The notes below the pieces were generated by a model. The model was given only the letters and a program-made list of their open reading frames with translations, made no database searches and was not told where the DNA came from. A stretch of 64,000 nt of DNA from Novosphingobium sp. FSW06-99 (GTDB lineage Bacteria > Pseudomonadota > Alphaproteobacteria > Sphingomonadales > Sphingomonadaceae). The stretch is taken from assembly GCF_001519065.1 (NCBI RefSeq), contig NZ_KQ954260.1:159625-223624 (forward strand), read 5' to 3'. The position numbers and the translations under genes are program-made. Shown one piece after another: positions 7,686 to 14,806 of the stretch (position 1 is its first letter; every line of letters begins with the position of its first letter).

Positions 7686-9011
7686 TCAGGTGTTGCCCCT
7701 GGGCGTACGCGCCGGGGCGCGCCGCACGGGTTTACCCACAGGTTTGCCCACAGGTTTGCCCACAGGTTTTCCGGCGGGTTTCGGGCCCGGTTTTGCACCG
7801 GTTCTCCCCGGGGTTTTGCCCGGCTTTGCCACAGGTTTGCCCACTGGTTTGTCCACAGCCTTGCGCACCGGTTTGCGTGCCGGTTTGGCGCCGCCTGCTT
7901 CATCGCCGCGTTTGCGCCGTTCGCCCTTGCGATCGCGGCGCACATCGCGCGCATGCGCCAGCGCGGCGCGTTTTTCCACCACGCGCGGGTCCTTTGGCGG
8001 GGCGGCCAGCACCATCGCATCGCCATCGGCCTCGGTAAAACCAAGCTGGGCAAGGCCCGTGGCAAAATGGTCGGGCAGCGGCGCCGTGACGTCGAGCGCG
8101 TCGCCTTCGGGATGCGGGATCACCAGGCGGCGCGCATGCAGGTGCAGCTTGCGGCTGATCGTGCCGGTCAGAAACGCGGCCTGCCCGCCATATTTGCCAT
8201 CGCCCACGATCGGGTGGCCGATCGCCGCCATATGCACGCGCAACTGATGCGTGCGCCCGGTCAGCGGTTGCAATTCGACCCAGGCGGCACTGTTGCCCGC
8301 GCGATCGATCACGCGATAGCGGGTGCGCGCGGTCAGGCCCGCGCCGCTTTCATCCACCATCATCTTTTCGCCGCCGGTGCCCGGCTGTTTGGCCAGCGGC
8401 AATTCGATCAGCCCGTCAAACACTTCGGGCACGCCGACCACCAGCGCCCAATAGATCTTGCGCGCCGAACGCCCGGCGAAATGGCGCGAAAAATAGGCCG
8501 CGCTGCCCGGTGTGCGCGCGATCAGCAGCACGCCCGAGGTATCCTTGTCGAGCCGATGGACCAGCCGCGGGCGCGGATCGTTGTCGCCGGCATAGGCATC
8601 GAGCAGGCCATCGACATGCACATGCGTGCCGCTGCCGCCTTGTGTGGCCAGGCCCGGCGGCTTGTTCAGCACGATCGCCGCGCGGTCCTTGGTCAGCACC
8701 ATCGCTTCGGCCTGGGTGATCTGTTCGTCGGTCAACGGCGTGCGCGCGCGTGCGCCGCCGGGGCCGGGGGGCAGCGATCCGCCCGGCGGCACGCGCAGCG
8801 TCTGCCCCGCGGCCAGCCGCGTATCGACATCGGCGCGTTTGCCATCGACGCGGATCTGCCCGGTGCGCGCCCAGCGCGACACGGTGGCAAAGCCGACTTG
8901 CGGCAGGTGGCGTTTGAACCAGCGGTCGAGCCGCACGCCTTCGTCATCGCGGCCGACGACAAACTGGCGAACGGCGTCTTCGCCCGAGGGGGAGGAGCGG
9001 GGCGCCTTCAT
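7686..9011 (-). CDS. RluA-type 23S rRNA pseudouridine synthase with KPVG tail
   Basis: 441 residues. An S4 RNA-binding domain (about residues 15-75: VRLDRWFKRHL, VSRWARTGQIRVDGKRA) precedes an RluA catalytic domain with the signature HRLDKDTSG and catalytic D155. Family members convert uridine to pseudouridine in large-subunit rRNA; RluC/RluD-type specificity is likely but not proven. The last 65 residues are an unusual Lys/Pro/Val/Gly tail made of KPVG and related tetrapeptides, encoded by tandem DNA repeats and probably disordered and basic. The ATG overlaps the crcB stop (ATGA). Confidence 0.9.
   Translation of the reverse strand: MKAPRSSPSGEDAVRQFVVGRDDEGVRLDRWFKRHLPQVGFATVSRWARTGQIRVDGKRADVDTRLAAGQTLRVPPGGSLPPGPGGARARTPLTDEQITQAEAMVLTKDRAAIVLNKPPGLATQGGSGTHVHVDGLLDAYAGDNDPRPRLVHRLDKDTSGVLLIARTPGSAAYFSRHFAGRSARKIYWALVVGVPEVFDGLIELPLAKQPGTGGEKMMVDESGAGLTARTRYRVIDRAGNSAAWVELQPLTGRTHQLRVHMAAIGHPIVGDGKYGGQAAFLTGTISRKLHLHARRLVIPHPEGDALDVTAPLPDHFATGLAQLGFTEADGDAMVLAAPPKDPRVVEKRAALAHARDVRRDRKGERRKRGDEAGGAKPARKPVRKAVDKPVGKPVAKPGKTPGRTGAKPGPKPAGKPVGKPVGKPVGKPVRRAPARTPRGNT
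7725..7772. repeat. Four tandem 12-base units in the rluA-like gene
   Basis: Four head-to-tail copies of a 12-base unit (CACAGGTTTGCC on the plus strand; first and last copies differ by one or two bases). On the coding strand each unit encodes GKPV. Slippage would change tail length by four residues without a frameshift. Confidence 0.85.
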
Positions 9012-9418
9012 GCCACCGCTCGCGTGGCGGCCAGCCCGAAGAACAGTGCGCCGAACCCGGCCAGCAGCGACACGCCGACATAAAGCGCCGCCAGCCCCAG
9101 ATTGCCGCGTTCGACAAACAATGCGAATTCCAGCGCGAACGAGGAAAATGTGGTGAACCCGCCGAGCACACCGACGCCGAGCAGCATCCGCCAGGCTTCA
9201 CCGCCGGCCGAATGGCGCGCCAGCCAGCCGATCAGCATGCCCATCAGCAGCGAGCCGACGATGTTGACGCTGAGCGTAGCCCAGGGAAATTCGTTGGCCG
9301 CGATCGGGCCGATGGCAAAGTGCCACAGGCGCCCGGTGGCAAAGCGCAGCCAGGACCCGGCCGCGCCGCCGACCGTCACCAGCACAGAGGCCGTGACAAA
9401 GGAAAGAGGTGATTGCAT
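9008..9418 (-). CDS. crcB: CrcB/Fluc fluoride channel
   Basis: 136 residues from ATG 9418, with four hydrophobic segments and the CrcB signatures GGAAGSWLRFATGR, the NIVGSLLMGMLIGWL segment and GVLGGFTTFSSFALE. Dual-topology dimers export fluoride across the inner membrane. A TTG at 9445 would extend the protein by nine residues. First gene of the operon running down to 5071. I looked for a fluoride riboswitch upstream and did not see the conserved core. Confidence 0.92.
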   Translation of the reverse strand: MQSPLSFVTASVLVTVGGAAGSWLRFATGRLWHFAIGPIAANEFPWATLSVNIVGSLLMGMLIGWLARHSAGGEAWRMLLGVGVLGGFTTFSSFALEFALFVERGNLGLAALYVGVSLLAGFGALFFGLAATRAVA

Positions 9419-9495
9419 GGGTGGTCCATAGAGCAAGGTGCGCAAAAGTGGTAAGCGGTTTTATTGGCCGCGATGCCGATGGTGCCGCGCGGGTG

Positions 9496-9523
9496 CTTGC
9501 GCGGGTCGGTTCGAAGTGATAAT
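9496..9523 (+). promoter_or_regulatory. Candidate rpsU promoter
   Basis: CTTGCG at 9496-9501 and GATAAT at 9518-9523, 16 bases apart, match an alphaproteobacterial housekeeping promoter moderately well. Transcription would begin near 9530, just before the hairpin described next, giving an rpsU leader of about 140 bases. Confidence 0.45.
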
Positions 9524-9538
9524 GGGCCCCCATTCTGA

Positions 9539-9574
9539 GCCGATCCCGTTCGGGAATCGGCCCTTTTTGTTTTT
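9539..9574 (+). terminator. Intrinsic-terminator-like hairpin in the rpsU leader
   Basis: GCCGATCCCG and CGGGAATCGGC pair with one bulged base around a tight TT loop, followed by TTTTTGTTTTT. This is the best intrinsic terminator shape in the window. No plus-strand gene precedes it (crcB is divergent), so it either attenuates rpsU or ends a short RNA started at the promoter near 9530. Confidence 0.6.
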
Positions 9575-9670
9575 CCCTATTGGGTGTTCCCCCGGGTTCG
9601 TCCGCGCCTTCAATCCTTGTGGTGCGGCAGTCGGGGTTCTGGCCTGTCTTTTCGTGAGGTGTGGTTTTTT

Positions 9671-9877
9671 ATGCAGATTCTCGTCCGCGACAACAACGTC
9701 GACCAGGCTCTTCGCGCGCTCAAGAAGAAGCTGCAGCGCGAAGGTGTGTATCGCGAGATGAAGCTGCGTCGCCACTATGAAAAGCCGTCGGAAAAGCGCG
9801 CCCGCGAAAAGGCCGCTGCCGTGCGCCGCGCCCGCAAGCTGGAGCGCAAGCGCGTGGAACGCGACGGCGGCAAGTAG
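9671..9877 (+). CDS. rpsU: 30S ribosomal protein S21
   Basis: 68 residues starting MQILVRDNNVDQALRALKKK, with the strongly basic C-terminal half (RRARKLERKRVERDGGK). S21 joins the small subunit platform and helps base pairing between mRNA and the 16S 3' end. The start is fixed by family length; the upstream in-frame extension is not conserved-looking. A GAGG element sits about 15 bases before the ATG, but no tight Shine-Dalgarno box is present. Flanked by hairpins on both sides. Confidence 0.95.
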   Translation: MQILVRDNNVDQALRALKKKLQREGVYREMKLRRHYEKPSEKRAREKAAAVRRARKLERKRVERDGGK

Positions 9878-9883
9878 GATTCG

Positions 9884-9910
9884 GATAAGGAGGGGCATCC
9901 CCTCCTTATC
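9884..9910 (+). terminator. Strong hairpin directly after rpsU
   Basis: Perfect 12-base stem GATAAGGAGGGG / CCCCTCCTTATC with loop CAT, 6 bases after the rpsU stop. No T-run follows. It probably ends or protects the rpsU transcript. The 5' arm contains an anti-16S-like AAGGAGGGG. Confidence 0.65.
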
Positions 9911-9945
9911 TACCCCCTTGCGAGGCGGCCCGTGCTGGGCCAAGA

Positions 9946-9970
9946 GGGCGCCGTCATCGCGGCGCCCTTT
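9946..9970 (+). terminator. Second hairpin after rpsU
   Basis: Stem GGGCGCCG / CGGCGCCC with loop TCATCG, followed by TTT. A second barrier between rpsU and the FKBP gene at 10045. Confidence 0.55.
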
Positions 9971-10044
9971 CGCTTGTGCGGTCGGTTCACATCGATCCGG
10001 CGAATCGGTACCGCCCACCCAGATTCTTCCCTAGAGGGGCCAAC

Positions 10045-10596
10045 ATGACCGAAATCACCCGCGTTCCTTTGCAGCCCATCGCCAAGGGTGCGATCGGCAA
10101 GTTGTGGCTTGGCGTCGTGCTGGCGGTTGCGCTGGGCGGGGCAGTGGCCTTTGAAACCCGGCAAAAGGGTCTGGAAGTCGTCACGGTAAAGGCCGGGTCC
10201 GGCGCCACGCCGGGGCTGTCCGACGTGGTCGAGGTCAACTATGTCGGCTATCTGGCCAACGGCAAGGAATTCGACCGTGGCGAACATGCCGGTATCCCGG
10301 TGGAAGGCGTCATCCCCGGCTTTTCCAAGGCGCTGCAGCAGATGCAGAAGGGTGGCAAATACCACGTCGTCATCCCGGCCCGGCTGGCCTATGGCGCCAA
10401 GGGTGTGACCAATCCACAGACCGGTGAGGTTTCGATCCCCGGCAACGCCGACCTGACGTTCGACATCGAACTGCTCGATTACAAGAGCGCGGCCGAACTG
10501 ATGCGCGAACGCGCGATGATCCAGCGTCTGCAGCAACAGATGCAGGGCGCGGGCAGCGCGCCCGGTGGTGCCGCAGGCGGCACTGTGCCGCAGTAA
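10045..10596 (+). CDS. Membrane-anchored FKBP-type peptidyl-prolyl isomerase
   Basis: 183 residues. One hydrophobic segment near residues 18-35 (LWLGVVLAVALGGAVAFE) is a signal anchor or signal peptide. The FKBP domain covers VVEVNYVGYLANGKEFDRG, VEGVIPGFSKALQQMQKGG and IPARLAYGAKGV to ADLTFDIELLDYK. The C-terminus is a Gln/Gly-rich helix and tail (IQRLQQQMQGAGS). The ATG is preceded by AGAGGGG. It lies 59 bases before gatC and could be read into it. Confidence 0.88.
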   Translation: MTEITRVPLQPIAKGAIGKLWLGVVLAVALGGAVAFETRQKGLEVVTVKAGSGATPGLSDVVEVNYVGYLANGKEFDRGEHAGIPVEGVIPGFSKALQQMQKGGKYHVVIPARLAYGAKGVTNPQTGEVSIPGNADLTFDIELLDYKSAAELMRERAMIQRLQQQMQGAGSAPGGAAGGTVPQ

Positions 10597-10655
10597 TTTC
10601 AGGGTACGGGCCCCGCGTGGCCCGGCCTGTTTCATGAACCGGAAAGGCAAAGGGC

Positions 10656-10958
10656 ATGTCAGTCGCCCCCGCAGACGTGGCGAAAATCGCGTCGCTCGCG
10701 CGCATCAAGGTAACCCAGGCTGAAATCGAGGCGATGGTGCCCGAATTGAACGGCATCCTCGCCTGGGTCGATCAACTGGGCGAAGTCGATGTGGCCGGCG
10801 TCGAACCGATGACCGCCGTCATTCCCAACCAGTTGCGCCTGCGCGCCGATGTCGTGGGTGCAGACCCGCTGACCGGCGGCAATGTGCGCGATGCGGTGCT
10901 GGCCAATGCACCCGCAGCCGAACACGGCTTTTTCGGTGTGCCCAAGGTGATCGAATAA
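10656..10958 (+). CDS. gatC: Asp-tRNA(Asn)/Glu-tRNA(Gln) amidotransferase subunit C
   Basis: 100 residues, the usual GatC length: VAKIASLARIKVTQAEIEAM, GILAWVDQLGEVDVAGVEPM, ending AAEHGFFGVPKVIE. GatC wraps around GatA and stabilises the heterotrimer that makes Gln-tRNA(Gln) or Asn-tRNA(Asn) by transamidation. The gatA ATG follows one base after the stop. Confidence 0.95.
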   Translation: MSVAPADVAKIASLARIKVTQAEIEAMVPELNGILAWVDQLGEVDVAGVEPMTAVIPNQLRLRADVVGADPLTGGNVRDAVLANAPAAEHGFFGVPKVIE

Positions 10959-10959
10959 C

Positions 10960-12444
10960 ATGAGCGAACTGACCGATCTGGGTATCGCCGCGATCCGCGA
11001 CGGCGTGGCCAAGGGTGATTTTACCGCCACCGAAGTGGCACAGGCGTTCAACGCGGCAGTGGCCGAGGCCAACCCTGCGCTCAACGCGTTTATCGTCACC
11101 ACGCCCGATCACGCGCTGGCGGCGGCGCAGCGCGTCGATGCCGCGCGCGCAGCCGGGCAACCGCTGGGCAAACTGGCGGGCGTGCCGATCGGCATGAAGG
11201 ACCTGTTCGCGACCAAAGGCGTGCAGACCACCGCGGCCAGCCACTTCCTCGAAGGCTTTGTCCCGCCCTATGAATCCACCGTCAGCCAGCGGTTGTGGGA
11301 TGCCGGTGCGGGCATGCTGGGCAAGCTCAATCTCGACCAGTTCGCGATGGGATCGTCCAACGAAACCAGCGCGTTCGGCAATGTGATCTCGCCCTGGCGG
11401 GCCGCTGGCGACAACGCGGGCCGTGCGCCGGGCGGATCGTCGGGCGGGTCTTCGGCCGCCGTGGCCGCGCGTATCGCGGCGGCGGCAACCGGCACCGATA
11501 CCGGCGGATCGATCCGCCAGCCCGCCGCGTTCACCGGGATTTCCGGGATCAAGCCGACGTATGGCCGGTGCAGCCGCTGGGGGATTGTCGCGTTTGCCTC
11601 GTCGCTCGATCAGGCGGGGCCGATGGCGCGCGATGTTACCGATTGTGCGATCATGCTTGAAGCCATGGCCGGGTTCGATGCCAAGGATTCGACCAGCCTC
11701 GATCTGCCGGTGCCGGCATGGTCGGCGCAGTTGTCGGATGATCTGAAGGGTCTGAAAGTCGGCATTCCGCGCGAATACCGCATCGACGGGCTGAACGCCG
11801 ATGTCGCCAAAAGCTGGGACGACGGCATCGCCTGGTTGAAGGATGCGGGCGCGCAAGTCGTCGATATCAGCCTGCCGCACACCCGATATGCGCTGCCGAC
11901 CTATTACATCATCGCCCCGGCCGAAGCCTCGTCAAACCTCGCGCGGTATGATGGCGTGCGCTATGGCTTGCGCGATCTGCCCGAGGGCGCGGGGTTGCAG
12001 GACATGTATGCAGCCACCCGCGCCGCCGGGTTCGGCAGCGAGGTCAAACGCCGGATCATGATCGGCACATATGTGCTGTCTGCCGGGTTTTACGACGCCT
12101 ATTATACCCAGGCGCAAAAAGTCCGCACGCTGATCGCGCGCGATTTCGAAGAGGCGTTCCGCCAGGTCGACGTGATCCTGACCCCGACCGCGCCGAGTGC
12201 GGCGTTCGTGCTGGGGCAAAAGAGCGACGATCCGCTGGAAATGTACCTGAACGACGTGTTTTCGGTGCCCGCCTCGCTCGCCGGTCTGCCCGCGATGTCG
12301 GTGCCTGCCGGGGTTGATCGGCAGGGGCTGCCGCTGGGGCTGCACCTGATCGGGCGGCCGTTTGACGAACAGGGCGTGCTGAACGCCGGCCTCGCGATCG
12401 AGCGCCGCGCCGCCTTCACCGCGCGCCCGGAAAAGTGGTGGTAA
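10960..12444 (+). CDS. gatA: Asp-tRNA(Asn)/Glu-tRNA(Gln) amidotransferase subunit A
   Basis: 494 residues of the amidase-signature family: the catalytic lysine in GVPIGMKDLF, the Gly/Ser motif APGGSSGGSSAAVAA and the nucleophile serine in DTGGSIRQPAA. GatA releases ammonia from glutamine for GatB. It starts one base after gatC and gatB starts one base after its stop, a compact gatCAB operon. Length and motifs are normal. Confidence 0.96.
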   Translation: MSELTDLGIAAIRDGVAKGDFTATEVAQAFNAAVAEANPALNAFIVTTPDHALAAAQRVDAARAAGQPLGKLAGVPIGMKDLFATKGVQTTAASHFLEGFVPPYESTVSQRLWDAGAGMLGKLNLDQFAMGSSNETSAFGNVISPWRAAGDNAGRAPGGSSGGSSAAVAARIAAAATGTDTGGSIRQPAAFTGISGIKPTYGRCSRWGIVAFASSLDQAGPMARDVTDCAIMLEAMAGFDAKDSTSLDLPVPAWSAQLSDDLKGLKVGIPREYRIDGLNADVAKSWDDGIAWLKDAGAQVVDISLPHTRYALPTYYIIAPAEASSNLARYDGVRYGLRDLPEGAGLQDMYAATRAAGFGSEVKRRIMIGTYVLSAGFYDAYYTQAQKVRTLIARDFEEAFRQVDVILTPTAPSAAFVLGQKSDDPLEMYLNDVFSVPASLAGLPAMSVPAGVDRQGLPLGLHLIGRPFDEQGVLNAGLAIERRAAFTARPEKWW

Positions 12445-12445
12445 G

Positions 12446-13939
12446 ATGAGCAGCTATCGTATCCAGGGCGCCACCGGCGAATGGGAAGTGGTGATCGGGC
12501 TGGAAGTCCATGCCCAGATCAGCACCCAGGCAAAGCTGTTTTCGGGCGCCGCCACCGCCTTTGGGGCAGAGCCCAACACCCAGGTCAGCCTGGTCGATGC
12601 GGCGATGCCCGGCATGTTGCCGGTGCCCAATGCCGAATGCATCCGCCAGGCGGTGCGCACCGGGATTGCCATCGGCGCGGTGATCAATCCGTGGTCGCGG
12701 TTCGATCGCAAGAACTATTTCTATGCCGATCTGCCGCAGGGTTACCAGATCAGCCAGTTGTACCATCCGCTGGTGGGCGAGGGCGCGGTGACCATCACGC
12801 CCGACGACAAAAAGCCCGATGAGACCAAAGTGATCGGCGTCGAACGCATCCATGTCGAACAGGATGCGGGCAAGCTGATGCATGATCAGCACCCGACCAT
12901 GAGCTATGTCGATCTCAACCGGTCGGGCGTGGCGCTGATGGAAATCGTCAGCAAGCCTGACATGCGCAGCCCGGCCGAAGCGGGCGCCTATCTGGCCAAG
13001 CTGCGCACCATCCTGCGGTATGTCGGATCGTGTGACGGCAACATGGACCAGGGATCGATGCGCGCCGACGTCAACGTGTCGGTGCGCCGCCCGGGCGAAC
13101 CGTTCGGCACGCGCACCGAAACGAAAAACGTCAATTCGGTGCGCTTTGTCATGGCAACGGTCGAATACGAGGCCAGCCGCCAGGTCGACGTGCTGGAGGC
13201 CGGGGGCAAGATCGTGCAGGAAACCCGCCTGTTCGACCCCGATACCGGCACCACCCGGTCGATGCGCAGCAAGGAAGACGCGCACGACTATCGCTATTTC
13301 CCCGATCCCGATCTGCTGCCGCTGGTGCTGCAACCCGCGTTTATCGAGGAATGCCGCGCGTCGTTGCCCGAATTGCCCGATGCCAAGCGTGCACGGTATG
13401 AAACCGCGCTGGGCCTGTCGGCCTATAACGCCGGGGTGCTGACGGCAGAGGCGGAAACCGCGCGCTGGTTCGAACGGTTGATCGCCGAAAGCGCGCGCCG
13501 CCAGGGCAAGACTGAGGCCGAAGTGGCCCGGGCCGCGTCCAACTGGCTGACCAGTGAACTGTTCGGCGCGCTCAACAAGCTGGGCCGCACGCTGTCTGAC
13601 AGCCCGGTCAGCCCCGAGGCGGGCGCCGAATTGCTGGCGCTGGTCGGCGATGGCACGATTTCGGGTTCGATTGCCAAACAGGTGCTGGAAAAGATGCTCG
13701 AATCCGGCGATGCGCCGGGGGTGATCGTCGAACGCGAAGGGCTGAAACAGACCAGCGACACCGGCGCGATCGAGGCTGCCGTCGATGCCGTGCTGGCCGC
13801 CAATGCCGACAAAGTCGAACAGTATCGCGCGGGCAAAGAGGCCTTGTTCGGCTTCTTCGTCGGCCAGACGATGAAGGCGATGCAGGGCAAGGGCAACCCG
13901 CAACTGGTCAACCAGGTGATCAAGGCGCGGCTGGGCTGA
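12446..13939 (+). CDS. gatB: Asp-tRNA(Asn)/Glu-tRNA(Gln) amidotransferase subunit B
   Basis: 497 residues with GatB hallmarks: WEVVIGLEVHAQISTQAKLF, RKNYFYADLPQGYQISQ, the kinase-like core containing DLNRSGVALMEIVSKPDMRS, and the YqeY-like C-terminal tail domain. GatB phosphorylates misacylated Glu/Asp-tRNA and amidates it. Last gene of gatCAB. A decayed PepSY fragment begins within about 30 bases of the stop. Confidence 0.96.
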   Translation: MSSYRIQGATGEWEVVIGLEVHAQISTQAKLFSGAATAFGAEPNTQVSLVDAAMPGMLPVPNAECIRQAVRTGIAIGAVINPWSRFDRKNYFYADLPQGYQISQLYHPLVGEGAVTITPDDKKPDETKVIGVERIHVEQDAGKLMHDQHPTMSYVDLNRSGVALMEIVSKPDMRSPAEAGAYLAKLRTILRYVGSCDGNMDQGSMRADVNVSVRRPGEPFGTRTETKNVNSVRFVMATVEYEASRQVDVLEAGGKIVQETRLFDPDTGTTRSMRSKEDAHDYRYFPDPDLLPLVLQPAFIEECRASLPELPDAKRARYETALGLSAYNAGVLTAEAETARWFERLIAESARRQGKTEAEVARAASNWLTSELFGALNKLGRTLSDSPVSPEAGAELLALVGDGTISGSIAKQVLEKMLESGDAPGVIVEREGLKQTSDTGAIEAAVDAVLAANADKVEQYRAGKEALFGFFVGQTMKAMQGKGNPQLVNQVIKARLG

Positions 13940-13968
13940 ACCAGCGCGCCGGGGCGCCATCGTCCGGC

Positions 13969-14150
13969 CTGCGCACCGGCGCGCTGAAATCCCGCGAAGA
14001 CTTGTCCACCCGATCGACTGCGTGATCGCCTATGGCATGGCCTGGCACGAGGGCCAGTTGCTCGGCCCGGTCAACCAGGCGATTGGCGTGGTTACCGTGG
14101 TGATGCTGCTGACCCTGGCGATCAGCGGCATCGCCAACCCGCGATGGTGG
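13969..14150 (+). pseudogene. Remnant of a PepSY-associated membrane protein
   Basis: Two frames together read like the C-terminal membrane helix of PepSY-associated TM proteins: LRTGALKSRED (13969-14001), then after a one-base shift HPIDCVIAYGMAWHEGQLLG and a hydrophobic helix VVTVVMLLTLAISG (to about 14136). Intact relatives read TGA-LKS-RDF-KHPIDRVIAYGIAWHEGQLFG followed by the helix. The rest of the gene is missing, and the sequence after ISGIANPRWWG is no longer family-like. The remnant lies directly after gatB and overlaps no intact gene. Confidence 0.65.
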
Positions 14151-14202
14151 GGTGGCCAAGGCTGTCACGATGCGGGGCACGGCACACCGGGCCCTCGTGC
14201 TG

Positions 14203-14595
14203 CTACGCGCCGGCAGACTTGCGCGGGCGACCGCCTTTGGCCCCATTGGCGCGCGCGGCGGCGGCTTTGGCGGGTGATCGCGCCTGTCCGGCATGGCGCG
14301 CCATATGGGACCTGGTGCCGAACAGGCCCGCCAGCAGGCCGGGGATCGACAAGTCCACGTCCAGGCTTTCCCAGTGGAGGCCATAACCGCCCCCCAGAAT
14401 CTCGAACGCGGCGATCTGTTCGTCGCTGGCCTGCTCCAGCCCTTGCGCCAGGCGCACAGGAAACGTGAAGGAGCAACCGTTGGTCAGTGCGATCACCATC
14501 CGCCCCCGGCGGCGATCATAGCGCGCGCTTGCGGCCCGGGGCTCGGTCTGCGCGGCGATACGGCCGCGTTCTTCGGCGGCGGCGAACCGGGCCAA
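14203..14595 (-). CDS. DUF2442 family protein
   Basis: 130 residues. The core YDRRRGRMVIALTNGCSF, FPVRLAQGLEQASDEQIA, EILGGGYGLHWESLDVDLSI and GLLAGLFGTRSHMARHAG is the DUF2442 pattern. The C-terminus ends ANGAKGGRPRKSAGA, a basic tail common in this family. The start is a TTG at 14595 with AAGGA 7 bases upstream. DUF2442 genes often sit beside a DUF4160 partner; none is intact here. Function unknown; a toxin-antitoxin-like role is sometimes suggested but cannot be read from sequence. Confidence 0.75.
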   Translation of the reverse strand: MARFAAAEERGRIAAQTEPRAASARYDRRRGRMVIALTNGCSFTFPVRLAQGLEQASDEQIAAFEILGGGYGLHWESLDVDLSIPGLLAGLFGTRSHMARHAGQARSPAKAAAARANGAKGGRPRKSAGA

Positions 14596-14700
14596 TTGCT
14601 ATTCCTTCTTTCTCGAATTCATCCACCATCGCATGGATCTCCAGGCATGACGTTTTAGAAGGCTTGGTCCTGCGCCCACCCAAACGCATCCGCAGTCAAG

Positions 14701-14729
14701 GAATTTGGGGCCAGGGAATTCGGGGCCAG
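14701..14729. repeat. Direct repeat GAATTYGGGGCCAG, x2
   Basis: Two 14-base copies (13 of 14 identical) starting 15 bases apart, followed by TATACCTATTATGG. The GGAATTCGGGGNCAGTATAC pattern resembles the conserved sequence beside REP-associated tyrosine transposase genes, but no transposase is present. Bases 14600-14800 hold no gene. Confidence 0.55.
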
Positions 14730-14806
14730 TATACCTATTATGGCCGATCAACGAGAGACGAATTCCGCGCGCCTTCCACACCCTCCATTTAAAGGCGCAT
14801 TTTGTC

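Noticed and set aside
7725..7772. CRISPR-like array
   Set aside because: The repeats are contiguous 12-base coding units without spacers.
6618..9083. Plus-strand 821-codon open frame
   Set aside because: Antisense to the HAD, FMN-binding and RluA genes; composition is Arg/His/Gln-rich as expected for reverse-strand reading of GC-rich genes.
9419..9538. Possible fluoride riboswitch for crcB
   Set aside because: The region was checked for the conserved fluoride aptamer core (AUGGnGUUC and CUGAUG-type segments) on the minus strand and they were not found.
12416..13960. Minus-strand 514-codon frame over gatB
   Set aside because: Antisense to a complete gatB; no recognisable domain.
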